Part shown: positions 6,528 through 14,057 of the stretch, piece after piece
Numbering within the stretch: position 1 is the stretch's first letter
How the letters are laid out: each line of letters starts with the position of its first letter
Origin: Victivallales bacterium
Lineage (GTDB): Bacteria; Verrucomicrobiota; Lentisphaeria; Oligosphaerales; Oligosphaeraceae
Direction: 5' to 3'
Assembly (NCBI GenBank): GCA_017417585.1
Contig: JAFPYX010000010.1
Location: 1 to 64,000, forward strand
DNA: 64,000 nt
Position numbers and translations under genes: made by a program
Notes under the pieces: generated by a model
What the model was told of the DNA's origin: nothing
Databases searched by the model: none
The model's input: only the letters and a program-made list of their open reading frames with translations

Positions 6528-8651
6528 CTATTTTCCTCCCTCCGCATCGAACCGCTCCCGCGCCCCCGGGGCCTTGTCGTTCGCCTTGCGCAGCCGGGCG
6601 AGAATGCCCCGCATAAGCGGGGCGTTGCCCGCCGGGGCGGGTGCCGGGGGCGGTGGGGCATCCTCCCCAAGACGGGGCGGGGGCGCCCACGGGTCGGCGT
6701 TTTCCGCAATATCGGCCGGCTCGGGCGGGGCAGGCATTTCCGTTGTGGAATCCCCCGCCGGTCCAACCGCATCATCCTCGTCCTCGAACAGGGCGGAGTT
6801 GTCAAGCGGGTCGGCTTCTTCTTTGGCGGGCGAATCGTCCAGTTCGGCGGGCAGCCCCGCCATAACGCCCGTTTCCGCCGGAACTGCCTCCCCCCCGCCG
6901 GTCTGGAGCATCCGGGCCGCCCGGAGGGCAATGCCGGCAAACTCGCCGTTGGCGATATCCTCGAACCCGCCGTTGGCAAGACGCTCCTTGATTGCCTCGT
7001 CGGAGGCGGCGTCGTTCTCCTCGAAAAGCCCCCGGATGCATTCAATTGCGGCATTGAGCCGCGCCTCCGGGAGCGCGGGGCGCTCCGGGACGGCGGGCTT
7101 ATTCTCCCCGCCCAGCAACTGCTTGATCCCGCTGATTTGGCTCTGGCGGTCGCTCTGGAGGCGCGCCTTGTCCTGCAGCGGGGAATCCGGGGCGATGGTA
7201 TCCTCCGCCCCCCGAACCGCGTTGATTATCCCGTTGGCGCGGTTCACCTCCGCGCTGATCCCGGGGACGTTGTCCTCGTCGGGGACGACCCGCCCGGTCT
7301 CCACCTCGATTGCCAGCCGGAAGGTGAAAAGCCCGCCATCGCGGTTCTTCGGGACGCAGATGACCAGGTGGTGCTTCTTGACCTCCTCCTCGCCCCGTTC
7401 GCCGACGCCGACGGTGGCGGTCTGGTTGACAATGCCGACCAGGGTGTTGGCGGAGTGCACCTTCCGCTTGGTGCCGAAGACATCCGCCGCCGTCAGGAAA
7501 GGGCGCTCCTTGGTCTCCTGCTTCTCGGCGTTGGTGGCCGCCTGGGTGCAGACCAGGACGGGGATATGGAAATCAATGGCGACCTGCTTCAAATCGCCCG
7601 TGACGCGCCCGCCCTCGTCGTTCTCGTTGAATGCCCGTTTCTTGGAGCTCATCAAATCGAGGTAGTCCACAATGCATAAATCTATCTTGATCCCCCGTTC
7701 CCGGAACTCCGCAAGTTTGCGCTCGATCAGGGTGGCGTCGGTCTGCTGCGGGAAACTGTACACGTATATCTCCCCCGGCGGGGGCGTCCCGGCCGGGGGG
7801 TTGACCTGGCGGTCCCGGTAGGCCTTGTACTGCCGCATCTCCACCTCCGAGAAGGTGCCGCGCTTCCAGTGGGCGTAGGGGATGTCGGTCTCCACGGCGG
7901 TGTATTTTGTCCGCATCTGGAACTCGTCCTCCTCGTTGCCGCAGTGCAGGACGTTGTAGCCCGCCTGGCGGACGTTCACGCCAATCTGCTTCATCAGCGT
8001 GGATTTGCCTTTTCCGGACAGGCCGAAGACCACGGTCAGCTCGGCGGGGAAAAGCCCGCCCGTCATCTCGTCGAACTTGGCGAACCCGGTCTTGATCCCC
8101 GCATAGCGGTCGGGGTATTTCTGGCGGTTGGTCACCTCCTCCAGCCAATCCTCGGCCTCGCTCCACAGCCCCACCGCCCGGCCCGCCTCGGCGGCCGGGC
8201 GCAAATCCAGCGTCCCCTCGCGGATTTTCTGCAGCGCCCCATCCACATCGCCCTTCTGGAGGTCGTTGAAGGCGCTGACCAGCAGTTCCTGGGTGTTCCC
8301 AGCCAGTTCCCGCCGCTCGAACTCCCGGACGGCGGCCTCCGCCGTATCCTGCCCCGTATCGGCCGCGATGGTCCGCCACTCGCTCAGGAGCAGCGCCCGC
8401 CGGGCCTCGGTCTCGGAATCCTCGCCGGGGAAATGGACCGTCAGCTCGATGGCGAACACCGCGTCGGTCAGCGGGGCCTGGGTGCGCTCGCTGCGCTCGC
8501 GGAGCAGGGCGAATATCGACCGACGCTCCCGCGAGGTGAACCAGCTCTCCTTGCAGCGGGGCAGCAGCGGGATATCCGCCCGCCGGGTGAGCAGGCGGTG
8601 CAGGAGGGTGCGCTCCAGGGCGAGGGTTGATGGCGGGGCGGGGACGGGCAT
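6528..8651 (-). CDS. DnaB-like replicative helicase with long C-terminal extension
   Basis: The 707-residue protein has a degenerate DnaB N-terminal helical region (about 1-170). A RecA-fold motor follows, with Walker A GLSGKGKST near 210-218, Walker B LCIVDYLDLM near 325-334, and a conserved FLTAADVFGTKRKVHSA segment with an arginine-finger-like layout. Residues from about 470 to the end are a proline- and acid-rich linker with little predicted fold, ending in a basic tail. The C-terminal extension is much longer than in DnaB (about 470 residues in total). The gene is the head of an operon helicase - primase - Dam. The boundary motif at 8678-8686 is 27 bases upstream, and no clear ribosome site is present. 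Confidence 0.92.
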   Translation of the reverse strand: MPVPAPPSTLALERTLLHRLLTRRADIPLLPRCKESWFTSRERRSIFALLRERSERTQAPLTDAVFAIELTVHFPGEDSETEARRALLLSEWRTIAADTGQDTAEAAVREFERRELAGNTQELLVSAFNDLQKGDVDGALQKIREGTLDLRPAAEAGRAVGLWSEAEDWLEEVTNRQKYPDRYAGIKTGFAKFDEMTGGLFPAELTVVFGLSGKGKSTLMKQIGVNVRQAGYNVLHCGNEEDEFQMRTKYTAVETDIPYAHWKRGTFSEVEMRQYKAYRDRQVNPPAGTPPPGEIYVYSFPQQTDATLIERKLAEFRERGIKIDLCIVDYLDLMSSKKRAFNENDEGGRVTGDLKQVAIDFHIPVLVCTQAATNAEKQETKERPFLTAADVFGTKRKVHSANTLVGIVNQTATVGVGERGEEEVKKHHLVICVPKNRDGGLFTFRLAIEVETGRVVPDEDNVPGISAEVNRANGIINAVRGAEDTIAPDSPLQDKARLQSDRQSQISGIKQLLGGENKPAVPERPALPEARLNAAIECIRGLFEENDAASDEAIKERLANGGFEDIANGEFAGIALRAARMLQTGGGEAVPAETGVMAGLPAELDDSPAKEEADPLDNSALFEDEDDAVGPAGDSTTEMPAPPEPADIAENADPWAPPPRLGEDAPPPPAPAPAGNAPLMRGILARLRKANDKAPGARERFDAEGGK

Positions 8652-8677
8652 GGGACGGGCGGCTTATACGGCAGTGT

Positions 8678-8686
8678 TATGGAGCA
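8678..8686 (-). promoter_or_regulatory. Boundary motif TGCTCCATA, copy 2
   Basis: On the minus strand this reads GATGCTGCTCCATAACACTG, between the SNF2 helicase stop and the DnaB-like helicase start, oriented with the helicase-primase-Dam operon. If it is a promoter -10 region, the leader would be very short. Confidence 0.45.
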
Positions 8687-8689
8687 GCA

Positions 8690-10435
8690 TCAGAGATATT
8701 TAAGCAAATCCAACCCCCGGAGGCCGTCCGTTCCGAATTCGGTGCAGTTCTCGTCCAGCACCCGGTTGTTGAGCTCCATCTTGTCGCCCAGCGCCCGCCG
8801 GAAATGCTCCTCGATCGTCCCCTTGCAGATAAAGCGGTAGATGGTCACGTTGTGGCGGGTTGTGGCGCGGTGCGCCCGGTCGTTCCGCTGCTGCATCAGC
8901 GCCGGCGAGAAATTATCCTCGTAGTGGATGACGGCGTGCGCCCCCCCGATGTTCAGGCCCGTGCTCATGGCATCCGTCCCGATCAGAATCTGGGCATCCG
9001 GGCCATCGTTGAACCGCTTCACTATCTCCACGCGCTCCTTGGGGTCGATATCCCCGTGGATCTGGGCGATGTTGTAGCGCCCGGCCAGGTTCTTCACCAA
9101 TCTATCCAGCACCTGCTTGTACTGGGTGAAGATAAGCGCCTTCTCGCGGTTGCCGTCCACCAGCTCCTCCAGCAAATCCGCCAGGGCGAGGAATTTCGCC
9201 GACGGGTTGCGGAGATCGATTATCTCGGGGAAATCCAGGAACTGGCGCACCCGCATTATCCGGGTTATCGCCTCGGCCTCCTCGGTGATTTCGTGGGAGC
9301 CCTGGATGAGGTCCTTGTAGACCCCCATTTCGGGCTTCTTCAATTCCACATAGACATCCTTGAACAGTTTCGGGGGGAGGTCCTGCAGCACCTTCTCCTT
9401 GAGCCGGCGGAGGTAGTAGGGGGAAATCCGGTCCCGGACCTCCTGGACGTTGAAATAGCCGATTACCCGCCCGAAGGGGTCGAACTGGGCGTGCTTTTCC
9501 AGAAACGCCCGCCGGTTCTCAAACAACCCCGGCTTGAGGAACTGGAAAATGGAATGGAGCTCCTCCAGCCGGCCGTCGATTGGCGTGCCGGAAAGCCCCA
9601 GCCGGTACCGGGCGCGGAGCTGCTTGACCGCCTGCGTCCGCTGGGAATCAAAATGCTTCAGCGCGTGAATCTCGTCGCAGCAGACCATTGCGTATTGCCC
9701 CTGCATGTACTTGCGGAAGGCGACTTCGTCGGCGGGGAGGGGGGCCTTCCGGGCCTTGAGCCGGGGGTCGGCGGGAACGAACAGGTCGTTCACAATGGTC
9801 TCGTAGTTGGTGATTTTGAAGAAATACCCCGCCGCCATCCACTTCTGGCGCCGCTCCTTGGCGGTGCCGTCGATCACCAAAGCCCGTTCCCGTGTGAACT
9901 TGGCAATCTCGTCCAGCCAGTTGTATTTGAGGGAGGCGGGGCAAATAATCAGGCAGTTGGAAATCTCGCCCCGGTTGCGCCGGAGTATCGCTATGGCCAG
10001 CGCCTGGGCGGTCTTGCCCAGGCCCGGCTGGTCCCCAATGAGGAATCCGTCCTCGGCCATCGCGGCGCATTTCACGCCCCATTTCTGGTAGTTGAAGAGG
10101 GGGTTCTTCCCGTCCAGGGCGACGCCGGGGACGGCAAAATCGATGGGGGAATCCTCTTCGGCAAGCCGGCGCATCCCCTCGAACCGGCGCTGGTTCTCCT
10201 CCACCGCCGCGATTTTATCCAGGAACGCCCGGTCGACCAGCAGGTCGCCCTTGCCGCCGAAATTGCGCCGTATCTGCTCCCAGAGGCCCGTATCCACGGG
10301 AAAGCGCCACCCCTTGGCGGTCTGGTCCCATACGCCGCCAATGCGCTTGGCGCGCTCCTTCTTATCAAACGGCACTTTCAGGATGAACGAGGTATCGCCG
10401 GGGCGGTAGTTGAGGAATATCTTCTCGTCGGGCAT
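8690..10435 (-). CDS. SNF2-family DNA helicase/translocase
   Basis: A 581-residue SF2 enzyme. The N-terminal 100 residues resemble a small HARP/beta domain (FILKVPFDKKERAKRIGGVWD...KGWRFP). The motor has Walker A GDQPGLGKT near 134-142, motif Ia ICPASLKYNW, a DEIH box at 254-257 and LSGTPI near 281. The second lobe has IFTQYKQVLDRL, IGTDAMSTGLNIGGAHAVI and the QQRNDRAHR arginine motif. Such phage enzymes remodel forks and branched DNA, often with recombination proteins like the RecA and ssDNA-binding protein encoded just upstream. The gene is preceded by a terminator and the boundary motif at 10498-10506. The HIRAN domain often fused to SNF2 proteins is encoded separately at 457-756. Confidence 0.93.
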   Translation of the reverse strand: MPDEKIFLNYRPGDTSFILKVPFDKKERAKRIGGVWDQTAKGWRFPVDTGLWEQIRRNFGGKGDLLVDRAFLDKIAAVEENQRRFEGMRRLAEEDSPIDFAVPGVALDGKNPLFNYQKWGVKCAAMAEDGFLIGDQPGLGKTAQALAIAILRRNRGEISNCLIICPASLKYNWLDEIAKFTRERALVIDGTAKERRQKWMAAGYFFKITNYETIVNDLFVPADPRLKARKAPLPADEVAFRKYMQGQYAMVCCDEIHALKHFDSQRTQAVKQLRARYRLGLSGTPIDGRLEELHSIFQFLKPGLFENRRAFLEKHAQFDPFGRVIGYFNVQEVRDRISPYYLRRLKEKVLQDLPPKLFKDVYVELKKPEMGVYKDLIQGSHEITEEAEAITRIMRVRQFLDFPEIIDLRNPSAKFLALADLLEELVDGNREKALIFTQYKQVLDRLVKNLAGRYNIAQIHGDIDPKERVEIVKRFNDGPDAQILIGTDAMSTGLNIGGAHAVIHYEDNFSPALMQQRNDRAHRATTRHNVTIYRFICKGTIEEHFRRALGDKMELNNRVLDENCTEFGTDGLRGLDLLKYL

Positions 10436-10458
10436 CTTAATCGGCGCATAACGGGGTT

Positions 10459-10492
10459 AAAAAAAAGCGGCCGGGCGTCCTTGCCCGCCGCC
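10459..10492 (-). terminator. Rho-independent terminator in the leader of the SNF2 gene
   Basis: On the minus strand a GC stem (GGCGGCGGGC with GCCCGGCCGC) is followed by eight T residues. It lies after the gene at 10527 and before the SNF2 gene at 10435, and downstream of the boundary motif at 10498. It would end the upstream transcript or attenuate transcription that starts at the motif. Confidence 0.65.
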
Positions 10493-10497
10493 TTAAT

Positions 10498-10506
10498 TAT
10501 GGAACA
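10498..10506 (-). promoter_or_regulatory. Boundary motif TGTTCCATA, copy 3
   Basis: On the minus strand this reads TGTGTTCCATAATTAAGG, in the 90-base gap between the gene at 10527 and the SNF2 helicase gene. The terminator hairpin begins six bases further downstream. Confidence 0.45.
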
Positions 10507-10526
10507 CAGGGCGATATCGCGGGGAA

Positions 10527-11018
10527 TTACTTGGCCTCGGCGAAGACCGCCGCCGGCTGCCACTCCCGCTCGAATTTCATCTCCACATAGAGATACACCG
10601 CGTTATGCTTGAAACTGATGCGGATGCCGAGGGGTTTCTCGGCAAGCGGCCCGGCGGGGAGCAGGTATTCGGCGTAGTCGGCCTGGAAGCGCGCCTGCAG
10701 GAGGTCGCTGAGCAGGTTGATTTCCTCCAGGGCGGTATTGTCCAGCTCGCCCTCGATCGCGTAGAAGAAAGCAAAGGTCCCGTTGTCCTTGCGGCGGAAG
10801 AGGCGCTTGATCTCGATTTCGGCGGCCCCGCCGGCAATCCGGTTCAGTCGGGCGATGCGGGCGCAGCCGCGGGAATCCGCATCCACCTTGATGGTGGTGT
10901 TCGGGCGTCCCTTGGCAATCTGGTCGGCAATCGGCCCCTTGTGGGGGTCGTCAAGCGGGTTGCGGTGGCCCATGCCGTAGCCATCGAAGGCGGCAAGGCG
11001 GGTGGTGGAGTCGTTCAT
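10527..11018 (-). CDS. Hypothetical phage protein, 163 aa
   Basis: No family is recognised. The protein begins MNDSTTRLAAFDGYGMGHRNPLDD, then has a mixed alpha/beta middle (NTTIKVDADSRGCARIARLNR, AEIEIKRLFRRKDNGTFAFFYAIEGELD) and ends with strand-rich ISFKHNAVYLYVEMKFEREW. The start at 11018 is preceded by AAGGAAC; a longer frame exists but overlaps the upstream terminator. It lies alone between two terminators (11042-11078 and 10459-10492), so it is probably its own transcription unit. Confidence 0.7.
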   Translation of the reverse strand: MNDSTTRLAAFDGYGMGHRNPLDDPHKGPIADQIAKGRPNTTIKVDADSRGCARIARLNRIAGGAAEIEIKRLFRRKDNGTFAFFYAIEGELDNTALEEINLLSDLLQARFQADYAEYLLPAGPLAEKPLGIRISFKHNAVYLYVEMKFEREWQPAAVFAEAK

Positions 11019-11041
11019 AATGGTTCCTTGTTGGAGGGGGT

Positions 11042-11078
11042 AAAAAAGGGGCGGGGGCCGCAAGGCGTCCCCTCGCCC
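11042..11078 (-). terminator. Rho-independent terminator after the 11455-11106 unit
   Basis: The minus strand shows GGGCGAGGGG pairing with CCCCCGCCC around a 12-base loop, followed by six T residues. It closes the two-gene unit that starts downstream of the 33-bp box at 11744. Confidence 0.75.
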
Positions 11079-11105
11079 GTACGCCGTTTATAAAAGCCCG
11101 TCCGT

Positions 11106-11429
11106 TTACGCCCCGGCAGATAGGATGGGGGCCGATTGGGGCGGTCGCCAAAGGCGCGGGGTCCGCTCGGCAATGTAGGCGGCGGCCTGCACCGGGGCAT
11201 CGAACAGGTAGTAGGAGTGCTGGCCAGGCACCCCATCGGGGGGGAGTTTATCCAGGCAGCGGTGCGGGTTGCCGGCCAGGGCGAAATTGCGGAACACCAG
11301 CCGGCCGTTCTGTTCGAAGCCCACGCCCATGTCGTACTTGCGGAGCTTGAGGCGGGCGACGGGGACGGGGTCCAGGAAGCAATCGCCGTGCATGATGTCG
11401 TGGGCGAGGATTACCACGGTGTAGTTCAT
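11106..11429 (-). CDS. Hypothetical phage protein, 107 aa
   Basis: A small soluble protein of unknown family starting MNYTVVILAHDIMHGDCFLD. It contains a GVGFEQNGRLVFRNFALAG strand pair and an alanine-rich helix VQAAAYIAERTPRLW. The start at 11429 has an AAGGAGG ribosome site. It is the second gene of a two-gene unit bounded by the 33-bp box and a strong terminator. Confidence 0.7.
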   Translation of the reverse strand: MNYTVVILAHDIMHGDCFLDPVPVARLKLRKYDMGVGFEQNGRLVFRNFALAGNPHRCLDKLPPDGVPGQHSYYLFDAPVQAAAYIAERTPRLWRPPQSAPILSAGA

Positions 11430-11454
11430 TGCAGGCCTCCTTGGTTGGGAAATT

Positions 11455-11685
11455 TCAGAATCGCTCGACCAGACGCTCCTGGGCGGCGGAATCCAGCGAG
11501 CACCACCACTTGAAGAAATCCCTGCGCATGGCATTGAAGGAACTCTCGATGTAGGTGGCGTTAAGCGGGGAATCGAGGAGGTATTTCAGGCAGGAGCCGA
11601 AATCCTCCAGGCTGAGGTTGTAGACGCGCTTGAAGCAGCCGTTGATAATATCGCGGGTCTCAATCGCAGTTTGGGCATCGGTCAT
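11455..11685 (-). CDS. Hypothetical phage protein, 76 aa
   Basis: A short helical protein, MTDAQTAIETRDIINGCFKRVYN..., ending WWCSLDSAAQERLVERF. No family is recognised. The start at 11685 follows AAGGAGACCCCT. The 33-bp box at 11744-11776 lies 59 bases upstream. The same box lies 52 bases upstream of the start at 19950, so the two units may share control. Confidence 0.7.
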   Translation of the reverse strand: MTDAQTAIETRDIINGCFKRVYNLSLEDFGSCLKYLLDSPLNATYIESSFNAMRRDFFKWWCSLDSAAQERLVERF

Positions 11686-11743
11686 AGGGGTCTCCTTAAT
11701 TGGAGGGGTCTTGGGGTTTCCGGGCGGCCTAATTGCCGCGCCC

Positions 11744-11776
11744 TCAACTGGACATACACCCGGAATCGGTTCCCGT
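11744..11776 (-). repeat. 33-bp box, copy 1
   Basis: On the minus strand the box reads CGGGAACCGATTC, four variable bases, GTATG, one variable base, CCAG and TTGA. It matches the copy at 20002-20034 with only a few mismatches in the same orientation. Each copy lies 50-60 bases before the first gene of a short, terminator-closed unit, as expected for a promoter or operator. Confidence 0.55.
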
Positions 11777-11836
11777 GCAGCAATTTGAACTGAAAAAGCG
11801 GGGTCCCGGCAAAAATCCCGAAACCCCGCCATTCCG

Positions 11837-12742
11837 CTACACCTCGCCCGTCTCGGCGAGGTCGCCCGCCGCCGGGTCTTCGGCCGGGTCGGGGCCGTCC
11901 TCGCCCGCCGGGGCGGAAACCGGGGCATCGGCGGGGGGCGTCACCGTCTTTGCCCTCAACGCCGCCTTGAGGCGCTCGTAGACCGCCGGGTTGGCGGCGT
12001 AGTAGTCGTGCAGGGCAGGAAGCCCGCGGGCGATGTTCTGGCCATCGAGCGTGTACCAGCCGCCGGCCTTGGTGCCGACCAGCCCGGTCTCGATTATCGC
12101 CTGGAACACCGCCGCCTCGTCGTCGATCCCCTTGCCGAAGGTGATAATGAACTCGCCGCGCCGGTAGGGCGGGAAGGTCTTGTTCTTGACCGCCTCCACG
12201 CGGGTGCGCACGCCCACCTTCTGCTTGTTGTCCCCGCTGCCCTCCTCAAGCGCCTTGAGTTTGGTGAACTTGAGGCGGACGGAGGCGTAGAACTTGAGGG
12301 CCTTGCCGCCCGGCGTGGTGTTATGCGAAAGAATGCCGTTTGTAAAGTAGTTGGCATTGCCTTCCACCTCCAAATCAACAATAGGTTCTACGGAATTGGT
12401 TTTACGCACCAAAAACTCCACCTTTTCGCCGGAGCTATTCAAAGCCGTCCCCGACTCGATTTCGTGGATATGATGGTATTCTTTTGCCTCCTCGTCCCAG
12501 ATGCGGTGACCGCCGGAGCATTTTAGAATGATATCACCGGCTTTTGTAACCAGTTCGTACACCGCCGAGTCGCCCTTACGGACAAGACTAAGGACCTGGC
12601 GCATTTCAACACTGCCTGTCTGATGATTGTAGCTGCGGATTCTGATTCCCATCCCGCTCACATCGTAGGGGATGTTTTTCTCCATTGATTTCCAATTCAA
12701 ATTGGCCTTTTTGAAAAGGCATTCCATTGTCATCAATTCCAT
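11837..12742 (-). CDS. recA: Split-intein C-fragment fused to the RecA C-terminal half
   Basis: Residues 1-141 are the larger part of a Hint-type intein: the block B region ILKCSGGHRIWD near 72, and block F/G VDLEVEGNANYFTNGILSHN ending at residue 141. The +1 residue is Thr. Residues 142-301 are RecA: TTPGGKALKFYASVRL, the strand that follows loop L2, then the RecA C-terminal domain and a disordered acidic tail (DGPDPAEDPAAGD). The ATG at 12742 has AAGGA eleven bases upstream, inside the endonuclease gene, which overlaps this ORF out of frame to 12606. Alone this protein lacks the ATPase. Trans-splicing with the 14058-14726 product would rebuild RecA of about 369 residues. Confidence 0.85.
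   Translation of the reverse strand: MELMTMECLFKKANLNWKSMEKNIPYDVSGMGIRIRSYNHQTGSVEMRQVLSLVRKGDSAVYELVTKAGDIILKCSGGHRIWDEEAKEYHHIHEIESGTALNSSGEKVEFLVRKTNSVEPIVDLEVEGNANYFTNGILSHNTTPGGKALKFYASVRLKFTKLKALEEGSGDNKQKVGVRTRVEAVKNKTFPPYRRGEFIITFGKGIDDEAAVFQAIIETGLVGTKAGGWYTLDGQNIARGLPALHDYYAANPAVYERLKAALRAKTVTPPADAPVSAPAGEDGPDPAEDPAAGDLAETGEV
12320..12742 (-). other. Intein C-fragment (IntC), 141 residues
   Basis: The fragment continues directly from where the 13-residue IntN stops, starting MELMTMECLFKKANLNWKSM. It carries block B with its histidine (CSGGH), the block F aspartate (VDLEVE) and the terminal His-Asn pair (LSHN) before Thr +1. Every catalytic residue of a cis-acting intein except Cys1 is here, so Cys1 must be supplied by the other ORF. 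Confidence 0.8.
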
Positions 12743-13997
12743 AACAGTTGAATTCCTTGTCGATTAGAATTTTGGCTAGGCTTTGGTAGTTGACGGTAAA
12801 CTTGGTCTTTGAGGCGGGAACAGTAAAGGTTCTTCCACGCACGGTTTTCCAAACTCGAACGGTAATCTGGTGAATATGGAACACAACCCCCATTTCGGAA
12901 AAATACTCTATAACCTGCTTGAAATTTGGAATACTAATATGGCAATTGGTTTGATTAATCACCATGCTATCTGAAATCTCGTTGTTTTTCTCAACTTCTA
13001 GGATTTGGGCAAACTGGTTAAAAAAATCAAAATAAAGGGGCATAATGTTGTATTTGATTTCCTTTGAAAAAAGAGTTTTAACACTCCCGCCATCCTTATG
13101 TCCCTTTCCGTCAGCATCGCACCAGCGCAAGAATCGATGCCTCTTGTCAATTCCAATTTGCTGGGGAAGCATATTGATACTTTGGTAATACGCAATCAAA
13201 CGCGGGACCTTAACCTTCATCCTAAAAATATCATTAACAATGAATTGATCGGGAAGATTAGAATATTTTAGTAGTTCGCATATCTCCGCCATTTTATTCT
13301 CATAAACGGGTTTCCACCTTTTCAAAAAATCAAAATTGCGATATCCTGCACCAACACCCGATTCCTTATATATTTTCATTGCCTCCTTGTGCTTCCTGCT
13401 TTGTCGGATTGCCTCGCCAAGCTTTCTCCTATTGCTTTCGCCATTTTCACCATTCCAACGTGTTGTCAAAAGCATAAGCAGTTTTTCACGACGTTCGGGA
13501 TGATTTTGATAATTGCGTTTTTGAATGTCACTCTGATGCTGGTGCTTTTGAACCACATCACCTGTTTCCCAATATTTCCTTGACGCATCTGATGCCTTCT
13601 TTCTCTTGGCTTCAACATCCCCGGTTGACCAATACCGGTAAATTCCTTCTCTATGCCGTTTACGAACTTCTGCGCTACTATTGACCGCCTTGGCCAGTCT
13701 AGACATTTGATGCTTGACTTCACGACTTATCCCGCCTTTTACCATATTATAACAATTATGGTCAGCAACAAGACTATCGTTCACAAAATACTCTTCAAAC
13801 GAATACATCTCATCGGCGTTGGAAAAGAACGCCAGAATTTCTTTGGAAAAGTTTTCAATGCCGTATTTTATGTACGCTCTTTTCAGTGCAACGCCACTGC
13901 CCATATAGCCGTCTTCGAGATTATCTGTCCCGTGAACGCCAAAGTAGAATTTCCCGTTGATTCGATTGGTAATCTTATAGAAATAGTAAAATTTCAC
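12606..13997 (-). CDS. Free-standing GIY-YIG homing endonuclease inside the fractured recA
   Basis: The 463-residue protein begins with a GIY-YIG-type nuclease domain (FYYFYKITNRINGKFYFGV, then GYMGSGVALKRAYIKYGIENF and the glutamate in FEEYFV). It then has NUMOD-like DNA-binding repeats (SRKYWETGDV..., QKRNYQNHPERREKL) and a long C-terminal region without a clear match. The GTG start at 13997 is chosen because AGGAGG lies seven bases upstream; that site is buried in a 12-bp hairpin at 14006-14036. The gene is strikingly AT-rich compared with the element, a sign of recent arrival. Its last 137 bases overlap the IntC ORF. It probably cuts recA copies that lack the insertion. Confidence 0.85.
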   Translation of the reverse strand: MKFYYFYKITNRINGKFYFGVHGTDNLEDGYMGSGVALKRAYIKYGIENFSKEILAFFSNADEMYSFEEYFVNDSLVADHNCYNMVKGGISREVKHQMSRLAKAVNSSAEVRKRHREGIYRYWSTGDVEAKRKKASDASRKYWETGDVVQKHQHQSDIQKRNYQNHPERREKLLMLLTTRWNGENGESNRRKLGEAIRQSRKHKEAMKIYKESGVGAGYRNFDFLKRWKPVYENKMAEICELLKYSNLPDQFIVNDIFRMKVKVPRLIAYYQSINMLPQQIGIDKRHRFLRWCDADGKGHKDGGSVKTLFSKEIKYNIMPLYFDFFNQFAQILEVEKNNEISDSMVINQTNCHISIPNFKQVIEYFSEMGVVFHIHQITVRVWKTVRGRTFTVPASKTKFTVNYQSLAKILIDKEFNCYGIDDNGMPFQKGQFELEINGEKHPLRCERDGNQNPQLQSSDRQC

Positions 13998-14005
13998 CGT
14001 AATGC

Positions 14006-14036
14006 CTCCTGCCACTGCCTTTCACAGTAGCAGGAG
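14006..14036 (-). promoter_or_regulatory. Hairpin covering the endonuclease ribosome-binding site
   Basis: On the minus strand CTCCTGCTACTG pairs with CAGTGGCAGGAG around a seven-base loop, with one G-U pair and no gap. The 3' arm contains most of the AGGAGG site for the GTG at 13997. In a long transcript from recA the site would be hidden. A transcript starting within the 5' arm would free it, as known for some T4 endonuclease genes. Confidence 0.65.
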
Positions 14037-14057
14037 ATATAGATTTGCTCTTAATTT

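Noticed and set aside
8627..10612. A 661-residue plus-strand ORF opposite the SNF2 helicase.
   Set aside because: It mirrors the helicase codons and has no recognisable domain. The minus-strand frame contains all SF2 motifs.
11455..11534. A longer N-terminal extension of the 11106 protein (MPCAGISSSGG...).
   Set aside because: It would overlap the 11455 gene. AAGGAGG precedes MNYTVV at 11429, which makes that the better start.
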